NCBI RefSeq assembly: GCF_004027225.2
Contig: NC_044290.2
Coordinates: 9,688,906-9,752,905, forward strand
DNA length: 64,000 nucleotides
Direction of reading: 5' to 3'
Source: Strigops habroptila
Taxonomy: Eukaryota > Chordata > Aves > Psittaciformes > Psittacidae
Positions 42,004 to 52,683 of this stretch are shown here, one piece after another. The position numbers and the translations under genes are program-made. The number at the start of each line of letters is the position of its first letter. Positions within the stretch are counted from its first letter, which is position 1. The notes under the pieces were generated by a model. It ran no database searches and was not told the origin of the DNA. It saw nothing but the letters and a program-made list of their open reading frames with translations.

Positions 42004-45000
42004 GTAAGAGTCTTCCACTTTCTAAGGGCAATGCTATTCTCAAGTGTGAATGAGGGAAGCTGGAGAAAGCAACAGGATTTTAAAGCTAACTTTAGACAGT
42101 TCTGGTCACTGGTTTAAATGGGAATTTTCTCTGAAAACTGTATCCTCTGGGGTTTTTTTCTCCTCCCTTCCATTCCTTCCTCTGTCTCTTCCTGTGGTGA
42201 GGTGAGTTGCTGTATACAAGAGAGTAAAATGGAGCAAAACAAAGAAATATTGACAGAAGTTGTGGAAACCAGGCTGCTTGCAGGCTGAGGGGCATTGTGT
42301 GTGCCAGGAGTTAACCTTGCCACGTTTCCCTGCCCAGCTCACCTCGCTTCACCCTTCACTACAGGGGCACCTTCTCACAGCTCCTGCCTTGCTTTTTTCC
42401 TTCTTTTCCCCACACCAAGGGTTCTGGGCACTGTTTCATATTCTGTATCCCTCTGTTTGCCATTCAGTTCTACAGCATGAGCTTTATGTCCCTCTGTTCT
42501 CTCCCCACAATCTCAGCAGGAACCTCTCTCTATGTCCTTTGCAGGAGCACAGTCTGCACCCTCCATTCCTCCCTTGTGGCTCCCCTCCTGTTCTCACTCT
42601 CTGGGTGATAAGTTGTTCATGCTGTCAACATGTTAAAGCTGTTTTGGAGTCAGAAGTGTCTGATTCCGAGTGTCCCAAGAACAGAAAAATCAGGGGAACA
42701 AGAGAATAAGAAATGTAATAAAAAAAGAAAAAAAAAAATCTCATTTCAGGCTGACCCCACCAAACTAATTTAGATTAGAAATGAAATGCATTAGTTTTCT
42801 CTAAGTCCCTCTCACCTTCTTTTACCCATGAAAATTTACCATAATTGACTCACTTTGCAGAATACCTTCATAAATCCATTTTGAAGCAAAAGTAAAATCT
42901 AGTACAAAAAAGTGACACAAAATCTCACTGGGGCATTGATAGAGCTACCGAGGAAAAAAGCAAGAACACATTTTTTTCTGGCTAATGCTTAGAGCAGCCA
43001 GGAGCTGCCTCAGCACGTTATGTACCTATAGATGACAGAAGGACAGTTCAGCTCAGTGCAGGAACATACTGTAGCACAGAAACCTGTGCTTCCAGTTGGG
43101 AAATAAAACCAACTGCAGTTTTCTGCTCAGTTTCTAGTAAAGTGTCTCCTTTCCTCCAGTCTGTTCCAGACCACCACAAGTGCTATTTGCCACCATTGAT
43201 GTAGATAAAAGCGTGTATGAAGTGGGTGAGGAAGTAGAATATACCTGTAGGCCTGGGTTTGTCCCCAACAACGGCCAGAGGAAGTACACCTGCCTCCCGA
43301 CCGGCAAGTGGCCTCTCAACACGCTGCTGTGCCTACGTAAGTAAAACCAAATCATCCCTACAAGTAGCAGGGGAAGGAGCTTCCCCTGAATGTCCCTTAA
43401 GCCTCTGCTCCCTGATGATGAAGGTTGGACCCGGACAAGGTGAACCTTGACCTGACTCAGCCCAGCAGTTCTTATACTCTAATGACATATACCACTTGAT
43501 AACATCTGCATTTACTGTATCCCTCACTGTTCATTTTTATAATTTCATTGCATAGAAGTCATTTTCCTCAGACAATCAAATGCTAATAATTATTTAATCC
43601 CAAAAAACTTTGAACCTACTATATTTTGATAGAAATGTAGAACTAGACTTATGAAATGTAGTACACAGAAGTGGAGAAATACACCAAGAGCCCTGTATTA
43701 TTGTCTTGTTTCCATTATCCTCACATCTCATGAAATAATATTATCCTTTTTTCATCCTTAATTAACAGCAAAGAGATGTCCCACTCTTGGACCCTTGCCG
43801 CATGGAAAAATCGATTTTGTAGACCTTCACTATCAGAGTTCTATAAATTTTTCGTGTGAACCAGGGTAAGAGTTCCCTTCCTCATGCTTTTAAATAAATA
43901 ACCTAAATCACAATATTCCATTCTAGTATCACCTGCTGCAATATTGCAAGCCACGGAAGCTGGAAAACTGCACATAAAAACCCACCTCCACTTCAGAAAT
44001 TAAAAAAAGAAGCATATCTGGTGATCCTGCTCTGTTTGGTTTTGGCTGTAACATTGTGGAGTTTTGCGGCTGCAAAGCAATGTCTTACAGATACGGAAAA
44101 CATCAAAGTAGCAGAATTTTTAAGCGAAAATTTATTCTGGACTGCTTTCTCTTGCTTTTGAAATCCTCTTATTACATCATGAGATGAAATCCTGCAGCAG
44201 AGAGAAGATAATCTCCATCTAAATTGTTATGCTGTTAGGGTCTGGAGACTGAAAATTTTATTTCTATGCCTTTCTGAGTTCAATACATGAAAACATGAGG
44301 TTAATCCTAATTCAGTCCCTGGAGCAATTGCACTTGTACTTGAGGCTACTTGTCAGCTTTAGAAATGAGGATGCATTTAAAGAAAAGTAGTTCTGGCAAA
44401 TGCAGGGAAATATTTGATAGTAGCATGCAGTGCATTTTACTTGGGTAATGAATGAATAAACAGTGCTTACCTGTGAAGGCCTCAGGTGAGACATAACATA
44501 GAGTTCACTGAACAGCATCAACAGCCTCAACTACTTCCTTCTGCAAAAGAGGAGCAAGGTAACGAATATATAAATTCAAGAATGACACCAAATATAGCAA
44601 TGGGCTTGATTTATTTTGGTAATTATAATTCACTGTTTTTCAGCTGTGTGATATTGGAATGGTAGATTCATAATGCACATTTCTTTAAAACTCAGAGTGA
44701 GTGCTAATAATGTAAGTACAGAGGATGCGAGAGAAGCATTCAGAGTGTATATGGAAATTAAATGGGGCTATCTGTCATTAAAATACAATAATGCACCTCA
44801 GTGACTTTACTTCTTAAGAGTGCTTAGGTCTTTGCAACAGCTTGATCCAAACTGCCACAATTACCTAGGAACTCCTCCCAAGATACCGTAATAGTTACAA
44901 TAGCAATCACAGATCAATATTCACTATTTACATACATCCACAGTATTAATCCATTGTAGAAATTAATATATAAGATGGAATATATAGTTGAAACAGCAAA

Positions 45001-48000
45001 ACATCTTGTATCAAGCCTTTTGTCTGGATACTTGCAATACTCAAATACTAACAATTTTGACTCTTAGCTTCCTTTGAGGCCAGTAAGTGCTAGATCTAGA
45101 GAAGGATTTCAGAACTGACTCTTAGGTCTGTTTATGAGAAATGGTAATGTTTTTTGCAAAGAACAACTTGATTCTTCTCTGAGGTCATTAATCTTTCTGA
45201 TAATCTGGTCTTGTTTTCAGTTACAACCTTCTCGGGACAAGAACAAGCCAATGCATGGCAGATGGAAAGTGGAGTGGAAGTCTTCCACAGTGTCAACGTA
45301 TGTGTTTAAACACTAAAGAGCTACTCTACCCTTAACCTTCTTACAGAAAGAGTCCTTTATGTTGCTCAGAATTACACAAACTCTTATTCAGAGGCCTCCT
45401 ATAGCGCCATGCAAAAAACGGTTAGGAAAAATCAAGAAGAACCCTATGTGTTTGGTTTCAGATGTGTGGATTCTAGTTTTAGAGAAATAGGGCTTAAAGG
45501 TCTGTACAAAAGGCAGGATCAGGGATGCTATTTACAGCCAAAGGTAAGATGCTTATCCACACAACTTCATTCTCCCCGCGTATAAAAAGAGGATATTGTC
45601 ATGACTTTCCAACTATTGTGTTTTTGCTATAACCTGTCCTGCATACAGACTTCACTGAAAAAGCAATATACTGCACAATATTGCCTGAAAAAATATAACA
45701 AAAATAATGAATTACATCCTCTGAAACTTTTAATCTGTTTTTTTTTCATAGCTACACTTTCACAAAGGGCAGTGTGTGTTAATTTGGTTATAAGCATGTT
45801 GCTCCTGTTATTCTAGTAATAATTTGATCTTTAAACTTTTATTGCTATGTGCTTTTCCAGCGGTGACTTGTGCACCTCCCTCGCTGCCTGAATTTTCAGT
45901 CCTTTCTTTCCGTCGCTCAAAACCTGGAAACGTTTCTCATTTCCTGGACACAATTACTTTTGAATGTGTACCTCCTCTTGCACTTATTGGGAATGAGACA
46001 GCCACCTGCATGGCCAACGGGAACTGGAGCAGCATTCCAGAGTGCAAAGGTAAGTGATGTACTTTTATCAACACCTAACAATATTCCCTAGAATTCTATA
46101 CCTAAAACTATACGAGCAACCGGAATGATTCTTTTTACAATTGTTACTGCAAACATACAGTAGAATTATTCTGAAAGTCAGATTCATGAATGCAAGGTGA
46201 TTGCTAGCAAGATTGCATGCAACATGGGATTGACAAAATATTTGCTGCACATATAAAGGTTACATAAACAAAACCTGCTAAATGTAGTTCACAGAGAGGA
46301 ACAGGAACCTGGCTACAGAGCGCAGGGAATGTTTTATTCTATGAAGTGCTAGGATTAATCTAAGAAACAGAAAACCTTCCCCTTAGTCCTAAGAATTTCA
46401 CTGCTTTCAGTGAAGCTGAAGGTTTTGGGTATAACCACAGATTGCAATAGATGTGTATTCAAAACAAGTAATATTTATTTATCATGGTTTTTAAACTATC
46501 TTCCTCTGGCTGTGTTTTCCTCTGCAAGACGTTGAAATGAACCACCATGAAAGTTTTATGTATTTTTTGAAATATATAGTGTGTCTTTTGGAACCGCAAC
46601 ATTGATAAAGCTTTGTTTTTGTGCCACAGTTGTCACATGCCCCACTCCAACAGGAATAGAAAATGGATTCTTAGAGTTTGTTGTTCGTAGAACATACCAC
46701 TATAATGAAAGTGTCAGCTTCGGCTGCCAGCCCAGCTACGTGCTGGAAGGACCTAAGCATTCCCGATGTGAAAATACTGGAAACTGGTCCACAAAGCCAA
46801 CCTGTAAAGGTAAACACATGCTATCTGTTAGAAACCACTATCAAACAACTTAAATACATATACAAGACCACTGAAAGACCACCACACTGATGGTTAGCGA
46901 GCTACTGCAAGAGCTGCCCTCAAAAGAAAACCAAGATAGTAATTTCAAGGCACTGGTAATCTAAGACCACTGCTAACACTGAATGTTGTATGACATGATG
47001 TATCTGAATTGACTTCAACAACCAGCCATGTACCTTTCTTTTGTCTGAGTGTTTTCTCTCCTTTTCCTACTTAGTATAATTAGAAATTTTACTGAGGCTG
47101 GATTTTCCTTGGAAACTTTCGACCCTATGCTTAAATATCTGAATTTCTTCAGCACCGTAATACCAAAAGAAGTACTATATGTGTGGGGGACACATTATTT
47201 TTCATTCCCAGATATCACTTGTACAGATTTCTGATGGGATCTAATCTACTTGCTTTTCAAAATAGAGTTCTAATTATCCTTACATGTTGCTTATATCTGG
47301 ATTATTTTACAGGACCATGTAAAATACCAGCTAAGAAAGCTGTAGTACTATACAATGGTGAGAAGAAAAGAGTTCAGAATGACCTCAAGGATGGCATTCA
47401 GCATGGTGAAACTGTATCTTTCTTCTGCAAGAATAAAGAAAAATCCTGTGCCTATACCGTGCCAGTCCCATGTGTGGATGGCAACCTTACTCTCCCTGCC
47501 TGTTTCAAAGGTACGAGCTAGGCTGATAGCAGAACAGCTTCTGTTGGTGGAATAAGAAGTACAATGTCATAATTCATCTTCAAGCCCTATTTGGCTAATT
47601 CATCTGCCTCATACTAAAGTTATTGGGTATTTTGGAAGTGGCCTGAGCGAAGGAGAGAATGCACAGCAAGACTTCTTTTGGATACATCAGAGTCCTGCTT
47701 TAATTCCTGTTCTGTTCTTATAAGGTGTTATATTTGGAGGTGGTCTAGCCCAAACTGAAGGCTATACGTAAAGTATTGTGGGTTTTTGTGAAGCCCTGGA
47801 TCAACGTCTTCTCTAGGGGTAAAGAGCCTGAACACTGCTATAGCCTTGAGAACCTGCCATATTCACTCCTATTCTGGTGACATATGAGTATGTGCATAAT
47901 TCCCACATTATGCTGGTTGGTAACACACTGGTCTGACTCTGGACAAAGAGTGTTACAAAGCAGCTAAGAGCTGTAGTGAGGAATTGCTGCTGGAGGAACT

Positions 48001-48444
48001 GATTCAGGGGCATGCAGGTGTTCAGAATAAATAACAGACTAAACACTGAAGTTTGATAACAAGAGGAAATGCTTGGCATTTGTTTTATCAATATTCCTGG
48101 CATAGAATAGCCCTTGTAAGTTTTATTTTCATTTGTAAGTGAAGGAGAAGCACAGCCTATGCATGATGAAAACATCTCTCTTTACATTTGGCTTGGCTTC
48201 TCATAGATGAAGCTTAGCTTTCATTAAAATAGAAACCAAAATAGCGTATTTCTTCTAGTGGTTTTACTGGGATGCAAAGGTTGATTACTCACCTAGCAAG
48301 GTCCATGAGATCTGTTGTTCTCAGCTATCATGTTTCAAGAATTTAACTCAAGTTCTTAACTTGTTTTCAACAGAACGTGGCTTTTTTTCAAGTCTAATGA
48401 AGAAGGATCCATCAGACATGAAGCCATGTGAAGATCAAGAATGA
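41940..48444 (+). CDS. APOH: APOH, beta-2-glycoprotein I (eight coding exons, complete)
   Basis: Spliced CDS: join of 41940-42003, 43160-43336, 43769-43865, 45221-45297, 45861-46049, 46630-46809, 47313-47510 and 48374-48444. That is 1053 nt, encoding 350 residues, against 345 in human. The protein is a secreted plasma glycoprotein that binds anionic phospholipid and is the main autoantigen of antiphospholipid syndrome in people. Visible parts: a signal peptide (residues 1-19, cut after ALA), four sushi (CCP) domains with four Cys each, and an aberrant fifth domain rich in Lys that carries the phospholipid site (CKNKEKSC). Domain-boundary introns are all phase 1 and sushi 2 is split by a phase-2 intron, the same arrangement as in human. 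Seven N-glycosylation sequons are visible: NFS in sushi 2, NVS, NET and NWS in sushi 3, NES and NWS in sushi 4, NLT in domain 5. All introns have GT and AG ends. The C-terminus runs four residues past the last Cys. Confidence 0.96.
42004..43159 (+). other. APOH: APOH intron 1
   Basis: 1156 bp between the signal-peptide exon and sushi 1. It contains pyrimidine-rich tracts and an A-rich run at 42718-42738. An open frame of 149 codons (42260-42709) has no recognisable domain and does not join in phase with the exons. The other APOH introns (432, 1355, 563, 580, 503 and 863 bp) show nothing beyond splice signals. Confidence 0.85.
43160..43336 (+). CDS. APOH: APOH exon 2: sushi domain 1
   Basis: Acceptor TTTCCTCCAG, donor GTAAGT; 177 nt, phase 1 to 1, residues 22-80. 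Cysteines at residues 23, 51, 66 and 79 and Trp72 before the last Cys give the CCP signature. The stretch NNGQRK at 58-63 corresponds to the human GGMRK patch (residues 40-43), which is the main autoantibody epitope; the bird keeps the Arg-Lys but changes the residues before it. Confidence 0.95.
43769..43865 (+). CDS. APOH: APOH exon 3: sushi domain 2, first half
   Basis: Acceptor ATTAACAG, donor GTAAGA; 97 nt, entering in phase 1 and leaving in phase 2. Encodes KRCPTLGPLPHGKIDF through NFSCEPG, with two of the four Cys of sushi 2. The NFS sequon overlaps the residue before the second Cys. Confidence 0.93.
45221..45297 (+). CDS. APOH: APOH exon 4: sushi domain 2, second half
   Basis: Acceptor TTGTTTTCAG, donor GTATGT; 77 nt, phase 2 to 1. 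Encodes GYNLLGTRTSQCMADGKWSG and then SLPQCQ, with the last two Cys and the conserved Trp. Together with exon 3 it makes 58 codons, a normal CCP length. The splitting intron is 1355 bp. Confidence 0.95.
45861..46049 (+). CDS. APOH: APOH exon 5: sushi domain 3
   Basis: Acceptor GCTTTTCCAG, donor GTAAGT; 189 nt, phase 1 to 1, residues 139-201. Four Cys, a Trp before the last Cys and three sequons (NVS, NET, NWS). These sit at the positions of the human glycosylated Asn residues 143, 164 and 174, so the heavily glycosylated character of domain 3 is conserved. Confidence 0.96.
46630..46809 (+). CDS. APOH: APOH exon 6: sushi domain 4
   Basis: Acceptor GTGCCACAG, donor GTAAAC; 180 nt, phase 1 to 1, residues 202-261. 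Starts VVTCPTPTGIENGF and ends GNWSTKPTCK. The NWS near the end matches the human Asn234 site; NES in the middle is an additional sequon. Confidence 0.96.
47313..47510 (+). CDS. APOH: APOH exon 7: domain 5, phospholipid-binding part
   Basis: Acceptor ATTTTACAG, donor GTACGA; 198 nt, phase 1 to 1, residues 262-327. Contains six or more Lys before the second Cys, the block FFCKNKEKSCAYT that is equivalent to the human lysine-rich phospholipid site, and CVDGNLTLPACFK. The bird has Ser where human has the last Lys before the third Cys, and has gained an NLT sequon in this domain. Confidence 0.95.
48374..48444 (+). CDS. APOH: APOH exon 8: membrane loop and C-terminus
   Basis: Acceptor TTTTCAACAG; 71 nt including TGA at 48442-48444. 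Encodes the last 23 residues: ERGFFSSLMKKD, then PSDMKPC and the tail EDQE. It aligns with the human hydrophobic insertion loop (LAFWK) and final Cys, but the loop residues differ, the loop is one residue longer and human ends at the Cys. Confidence 0.93.
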
Positions 48445-48757
48445 ATCTCAGAAAAGCAATACAGTATGAATTTTCTGCCTTACTGAGACAAAATATTATA
48501 TATAAGAGAGGAAAACTTAGGTCCTGTAAGTGTAAATTTCCAGCTGAACTCCAGACTCTTTGTTAATGCAAGGCTCAGCTTTTCTCCCTACCACCATCCC
48601 CACTAGCCTCTTTCACAAGCTATGCCACATTATTTTAGCCATTAATCCTCATTCTCTTCTCTCTGCTTTCCTCAAAATCCCTGCAGAGCTGCTTCTCTTT
48701 CCACACTTCCAACATAAATGCAACTGTTAATGACTTTCTGAATAGTAGTCCCTTCAC

Positions 48758-48763
48758 AATAAA
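48758..48763 (+). terminator. APOH: APOH polyadenylation signal
   Basis: A canonical AATAAA 314 bp after the stop codon. A GT-rich stretch (TAATGTGTCCTTTTTT) follows about 17 bp later, as expected for a cleavage site near 48780. Confidence 0.8.
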
Positions 48764-48780
48764 GTAATTTCAGCCAATAA

Positions 48781-51480
48781 TGTGTCCTTTTTTAATATTA
48801 ACTAATCATCAATCAAACCCTTTAGCTCTTAGCTGATTTATACACTAAGGCCTTCATCATTAGTAATTAGCTGGGTTCCGATTCCATTACTGCTCCCCTG
48901 TGATAGGGAATGGGCCTTTAATTATAGATGGACAGAGGTTCATCAACCAAGGATTTTCCAGAATTTACCTAAGTAGAAAGTCTGAGATTTCCAAATGTAT
49001 CCAACCATGGTTTAAATGTCAATAGCATCAGATAAAGGCTTCTTTTACACTCAAAAAACTCTGCCATTTTGTAAAAAAAAAGCAAAAAGTTAGTAAGACT
49101 ATTTATGCTTTTGAGATTTTAACTTGAATTTCCAAAGCATAACTTGAATCTCTATTTATGCTTTTGAGATTCTAACCTGAAACCATTGATTCAAACAACT
49201 GTTAATTTTTACCACTGTTTCAATATTACACAATGTAACTGACTCCTTTAAACAAAAAGATAACTGTACACCATTGAGCAATAGTAATGATTTCTGGTCA
49301 TTAAGTAGTTTTGAAGTAAACTGCACTTTTAATTTGATTTATGATACAAGTAAATCATTGGTATGATCCAATCTGGCCAGTTTTGTGCTTATGTCTGTAT
49401 TTCCATTGTATTACATTTTCTGAATGTATTTCCATTCAGAAAAAAGTAATTCTGACTTCAACATACTAGAAAGTGATAGAGAAATATTTGTTGTACACTT
49501 ATGATAAATCGTGGGTGTGATAATAAATTGTGTATGTATTTCCCAGAAGTAAGCTACACAGTAAGCATGCTACTGTAGAACTTTTCAAAAGGACCATTTA
49601 ACATTAGGATTAAACTACATGTAAGATGCTACAGCTACTCTGAACATACTCTAATTATCTTTTTTTTTTGAAGGCTGCACATGCATATTTTAGTAGAATA
49701 TTAGTAGTAGTTTAGTAGTACAATAGTAGTTTAGTAGGTCTTATGCTTCTTACTTTTAAGGAGAGATCGAGGGAGCTTTTATTAAGTATTTAATAGCAGC
49801 TGAAGAAGGTGTTTTGTTGGTAGAACTTGCACTGTGTTTTGGTTCCTAACATGTTTAAGCGGAATCCTTGAATGCCATTTGACTTACAGGCCAAGATATT
49901 CATAACTACTTTTAACACATACCTAAACCAGCTGGCAGGAGCCTATCTGTGTGGAAATCTAGTCTAAATGTTGTGTGGGTACATCGCTGGGATCAGGATG
50001 TTCAGGACGGAGCTGAGATACCAAACACAGTTTAATATTAACTTGTCTTTCACAGCAGAACACCGGGAAGTTGCTGTAAGTGATGTTAGCATGTGCCACC
50101 ACAGAAATACTACTTTTCCCCTGAAATGATTTGTATTTTGCACAAAAACAGTTCTCTCAGGAACTTTAAGATTTTTCTAAGCAAATTTTCCCAGTTTTTC
50201 TTACCTGTGCAGCAGGATAACAACTGATGGTGTCAGCTGGCTCTGCTTCCTAGCTGGATATGCAGCATTTGAATACTTGAAAGAATCACCCTTAGGAGCC
50301 AATGTTCCTGCGCTGAATTTATTATTTAGTCTCCTGCAGCAAGAAGAGGGAGGAAAAAAAATCTGTGACCTGCTAAGTCTTTGAAGCAGTAAGGTGTTTG
50401 TGAATCAAAACTTTACAGACATGAAAGGTTTGCTTCCAAGGTCTAAAAAATAATGTCTCGCAACTAGAGGTGTTCCAAAGGCTGGTACAAGTGAGTGAAA
50501 TCTGCCAAAAAGATGTTTGAAAGAATGCCTTAAGCTGTGCTCGTGTTACTTGTGGCAACCTGCTGAGACAGTTACAGAGATAAGAGAACATGGTAAAATG
50601 AGACGAAAAGAAAGAAAGTACTGAATGTGCTTTGCTTATATGAACACATTTTTACAATTCAAATTGCGAATTTGATCTGTATTCTGGTTGGGATATCTAT
50701 GTGTTCCATAATGGTGTATCTATACTGATTTCCTCAGGAAGGTCAGTGCACATCCCAACTCATCATGTCCTGGCTGCAGCATTGGCTGGGGACAAGACCT
50801 CAGCTATTTCTTGAATCTTTAGTTTTTCTTTCCCTTTCAGACTGAAGTTACGCTATTGTCAAATCAACACAGGTAGGCTTCAACCACTCTGGCCACCCTG
50901 CTCTGCATTGGTAAACAGACTCAGAAACTGCATCTATTCCCTCAGGAAATTTCTCCTGGAGTACTAGTCCCAGTTTCTGCTCTGCCTCATGTTCTTTTTC
51001 ACCATACAGCCGATACCCAACTAGTAGCACTTAAACCAAAGAAACACATCCCAAACAACCCCGAGCTATCTCCTGCTGCTTCTGCACCCTCACTTTTATA
51101 CTCCAGGTTCTCCTGCGGTGCTGAACACCGGGTCCGTCCCACGTAATGAGGACCTAAATCAATCTCATTACATTTCTGGCATCTCTCATTTCTTCCTTGG
51201 TGCTCTCTCCGGCTCCCTCCTGAGGGTTTAACGTGTGTACATAACTGAGCATATAAATATTTAGTTATATACACGTATGTATTTTGGGAGGAAGCATTGG
51301 GTGTAGTGATGATTGCACCATCCGGTGTGTTAAGCCCGGCTGGGACAGCCGTTGCTGACTCTGTGCAAGGGGATATCAATCACTTCAGGCTGTAATTAAC
51401 AAGCACACGCTGTGATTGTTTTCCTCCTGTAACACAACCACCTTCAACTCGTTTTCCTCCCTCAAACCCAAGAGTCATTT
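48781..51480. other. APOH-CEP112 intergenic region
   Basis: About 2.7 kb of AT-rich sequence between the APOH polyadenylation site and the CEP112 CpG island. It holds a spaced 30-bp direct repeat (49099-49128 and 49152-49181) and a TAGTAG-rich stretch near 49695-49738. I see no gene. Open frames on the minus strand near 51.0-51.4 kb have no recognisable homology. Confidence 0.75.
49099..49181. repeat. Direct repeat, 30-bp units 53 bp apart
   Basis: The unit beginning CTATTTATGCTTTTGAGATT occurs at 49099-49128 and again at 49152-49181 with two differences, consistent with a local duplication. Confidence 0.85.
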
Positions 51481-51980
51481 TCCGTATCGGCTTCGCGGCC
51501 CGAACCCCTCAGGGCTCCACATAGCGGTGCCAGAGCAACCGGTCGCCTCAGGCTTCCCGCCCGGGGCCTGGCCTGGCCTGGCCTGGCCGCGTCTCCTGGC
51601 AACCCGCGGGCGGCCGCGGAAGCGGAAACGCGCGGTGCCGGCGGGGGCCGCCGGGAGCGGGGGTGCGGCCGGTTTGAACTGCCGGCCGGGCCGGCTCTGC
51701 CTTCCCCCGCCGAGGGGGGCCGGGACCCGCTGGGCCCGGCTCGGTTCCCCTCACGGAGCCGGGGGTGCGCTGCGGAGAGCGAGGTGAAGGGGGCGGCGTG
51801 TCCCCGGGGGCAGCGCGGGGCCGGGGTGCGGGACCTCGGGGTGGTTTGTGGCTCCCCAGCATCGTTTTGAAGGAAGGGAAGTAGGAACGCGGTTGTTCTC
51901 GCCCTGCTGAAGCTCAGAGGGCCCCGGGGCTTGGCGGGGAAGCTGGACCGGGGTGTGGCGGGGTTGTCTGCCTCAGGGGA
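51480..51980 (+). promoter_or_regulatory. CEP112: CpG-island promoter and probable non-coding exon 1 of CEP112
   Basis: A compact GC-rich, CpG-dense block that falls off to AT-rich sequence on both sides, 0.6-1.1 kb upstream of the first CEP112 coding exon. It has no TATA box. Exon 2 starts with a 5' UTR right after an acceptor (52561-52562 AG), so at least one untranslated exon must lie upstream; the GAG|GTGAAG near 51780 is one possible donor. It also contains a CCTGG pentamer repeat (about 51566-51588). The open frames over this block are compositional. Confidence 0.7.
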
Positions 51981-52562
51981 AGGGCCCCAGCGGCTGCTGT
52001 GCTCGGCTGAGATTGGGGAGGAAGTGTGCCAACTGCGAGCTGAAACGTACAGAGAGATGCATTCTGCAGCTGGGAAAGTAGTGCCATGAGCTCGGTCCAG
52101 AGCTCTTGTTTGTCAGCTTCAGTGCTTCTTTGTTAATAAACCAATTCTGGCAATGTTTGTGGGTTCTATTGCCCTTAACTCCTAGGTCTGTCAGCTGGTT
52201 TTCGTTCCCTCTTCATAAAAAACCCCGAACAACCTTAAAACTAGTTCTAAGGAGGAAAAACTTCCGAATGTGGCTATGACACAAATGCCTGCAGGTGTTT
52301 TATACAAATTGTGTGTAATTGAAGACGTTTTTGTGTGGTTGAGTACTCCTTTTCCAATCTAAACAAACATGCTCTTGTAAATTTCATTCAATTTCTTCTG
52401 TTTGCAAAGAATCACTCTTATTTCTGTGTTTGTTTAAGCATAATAAAGTATTTAGGTTTATTTTCCTTATAGTTAAAAACACATCTTTGCATGGACTAAG
52501 GTACAGAGATTGCAGTGTAGTGGTGTTTCATCTTTTCTGCTTCAATGTGAATACTTTTGCAG

Positions 52563-52683
52563 GTTACTTTGTGCTCTTTCAAAATGAATGGTGAAGAGGA
52601 AGTATGGGGAAAACTCGATGCAGAATTTGATCACTGTGTTGTGGATATGAAGCCTCATGTTCTAAAACTCCAGCATAGGTCAG
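52563..52683 (+). CDS. CEP112: CEP112 exon 2: start codon exon
   Basis: The exon begins after ACTTTTGCAG and has 21 bases of 5' UTR before the ATG at 52584-52586 (context AAAATGA, A at -3). It encodes MNGEEEVWGKLDAEFDH through QHRS and ends in phase 1 at TCAG|GTAAAT. The open frame appears to run on past the donor, but the family sequence (SERQRCALW) requires splicing here to exon 3. Confidence 0.93.

Noticed and set aside
42260-42709. 149-codon open frame inside APOH intron 1
   Set aside because: No recognisable domain and overlapped by other frames; it does not fit the APOH exon phases or protein.
51416-51862. Open frames of 123 and 104 codons on opposite strands at the CEP112 CpG island
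   Set aside because: Low-complexity Pro/Arg/Gly composition without a domain; explained by base composition of the promoter.
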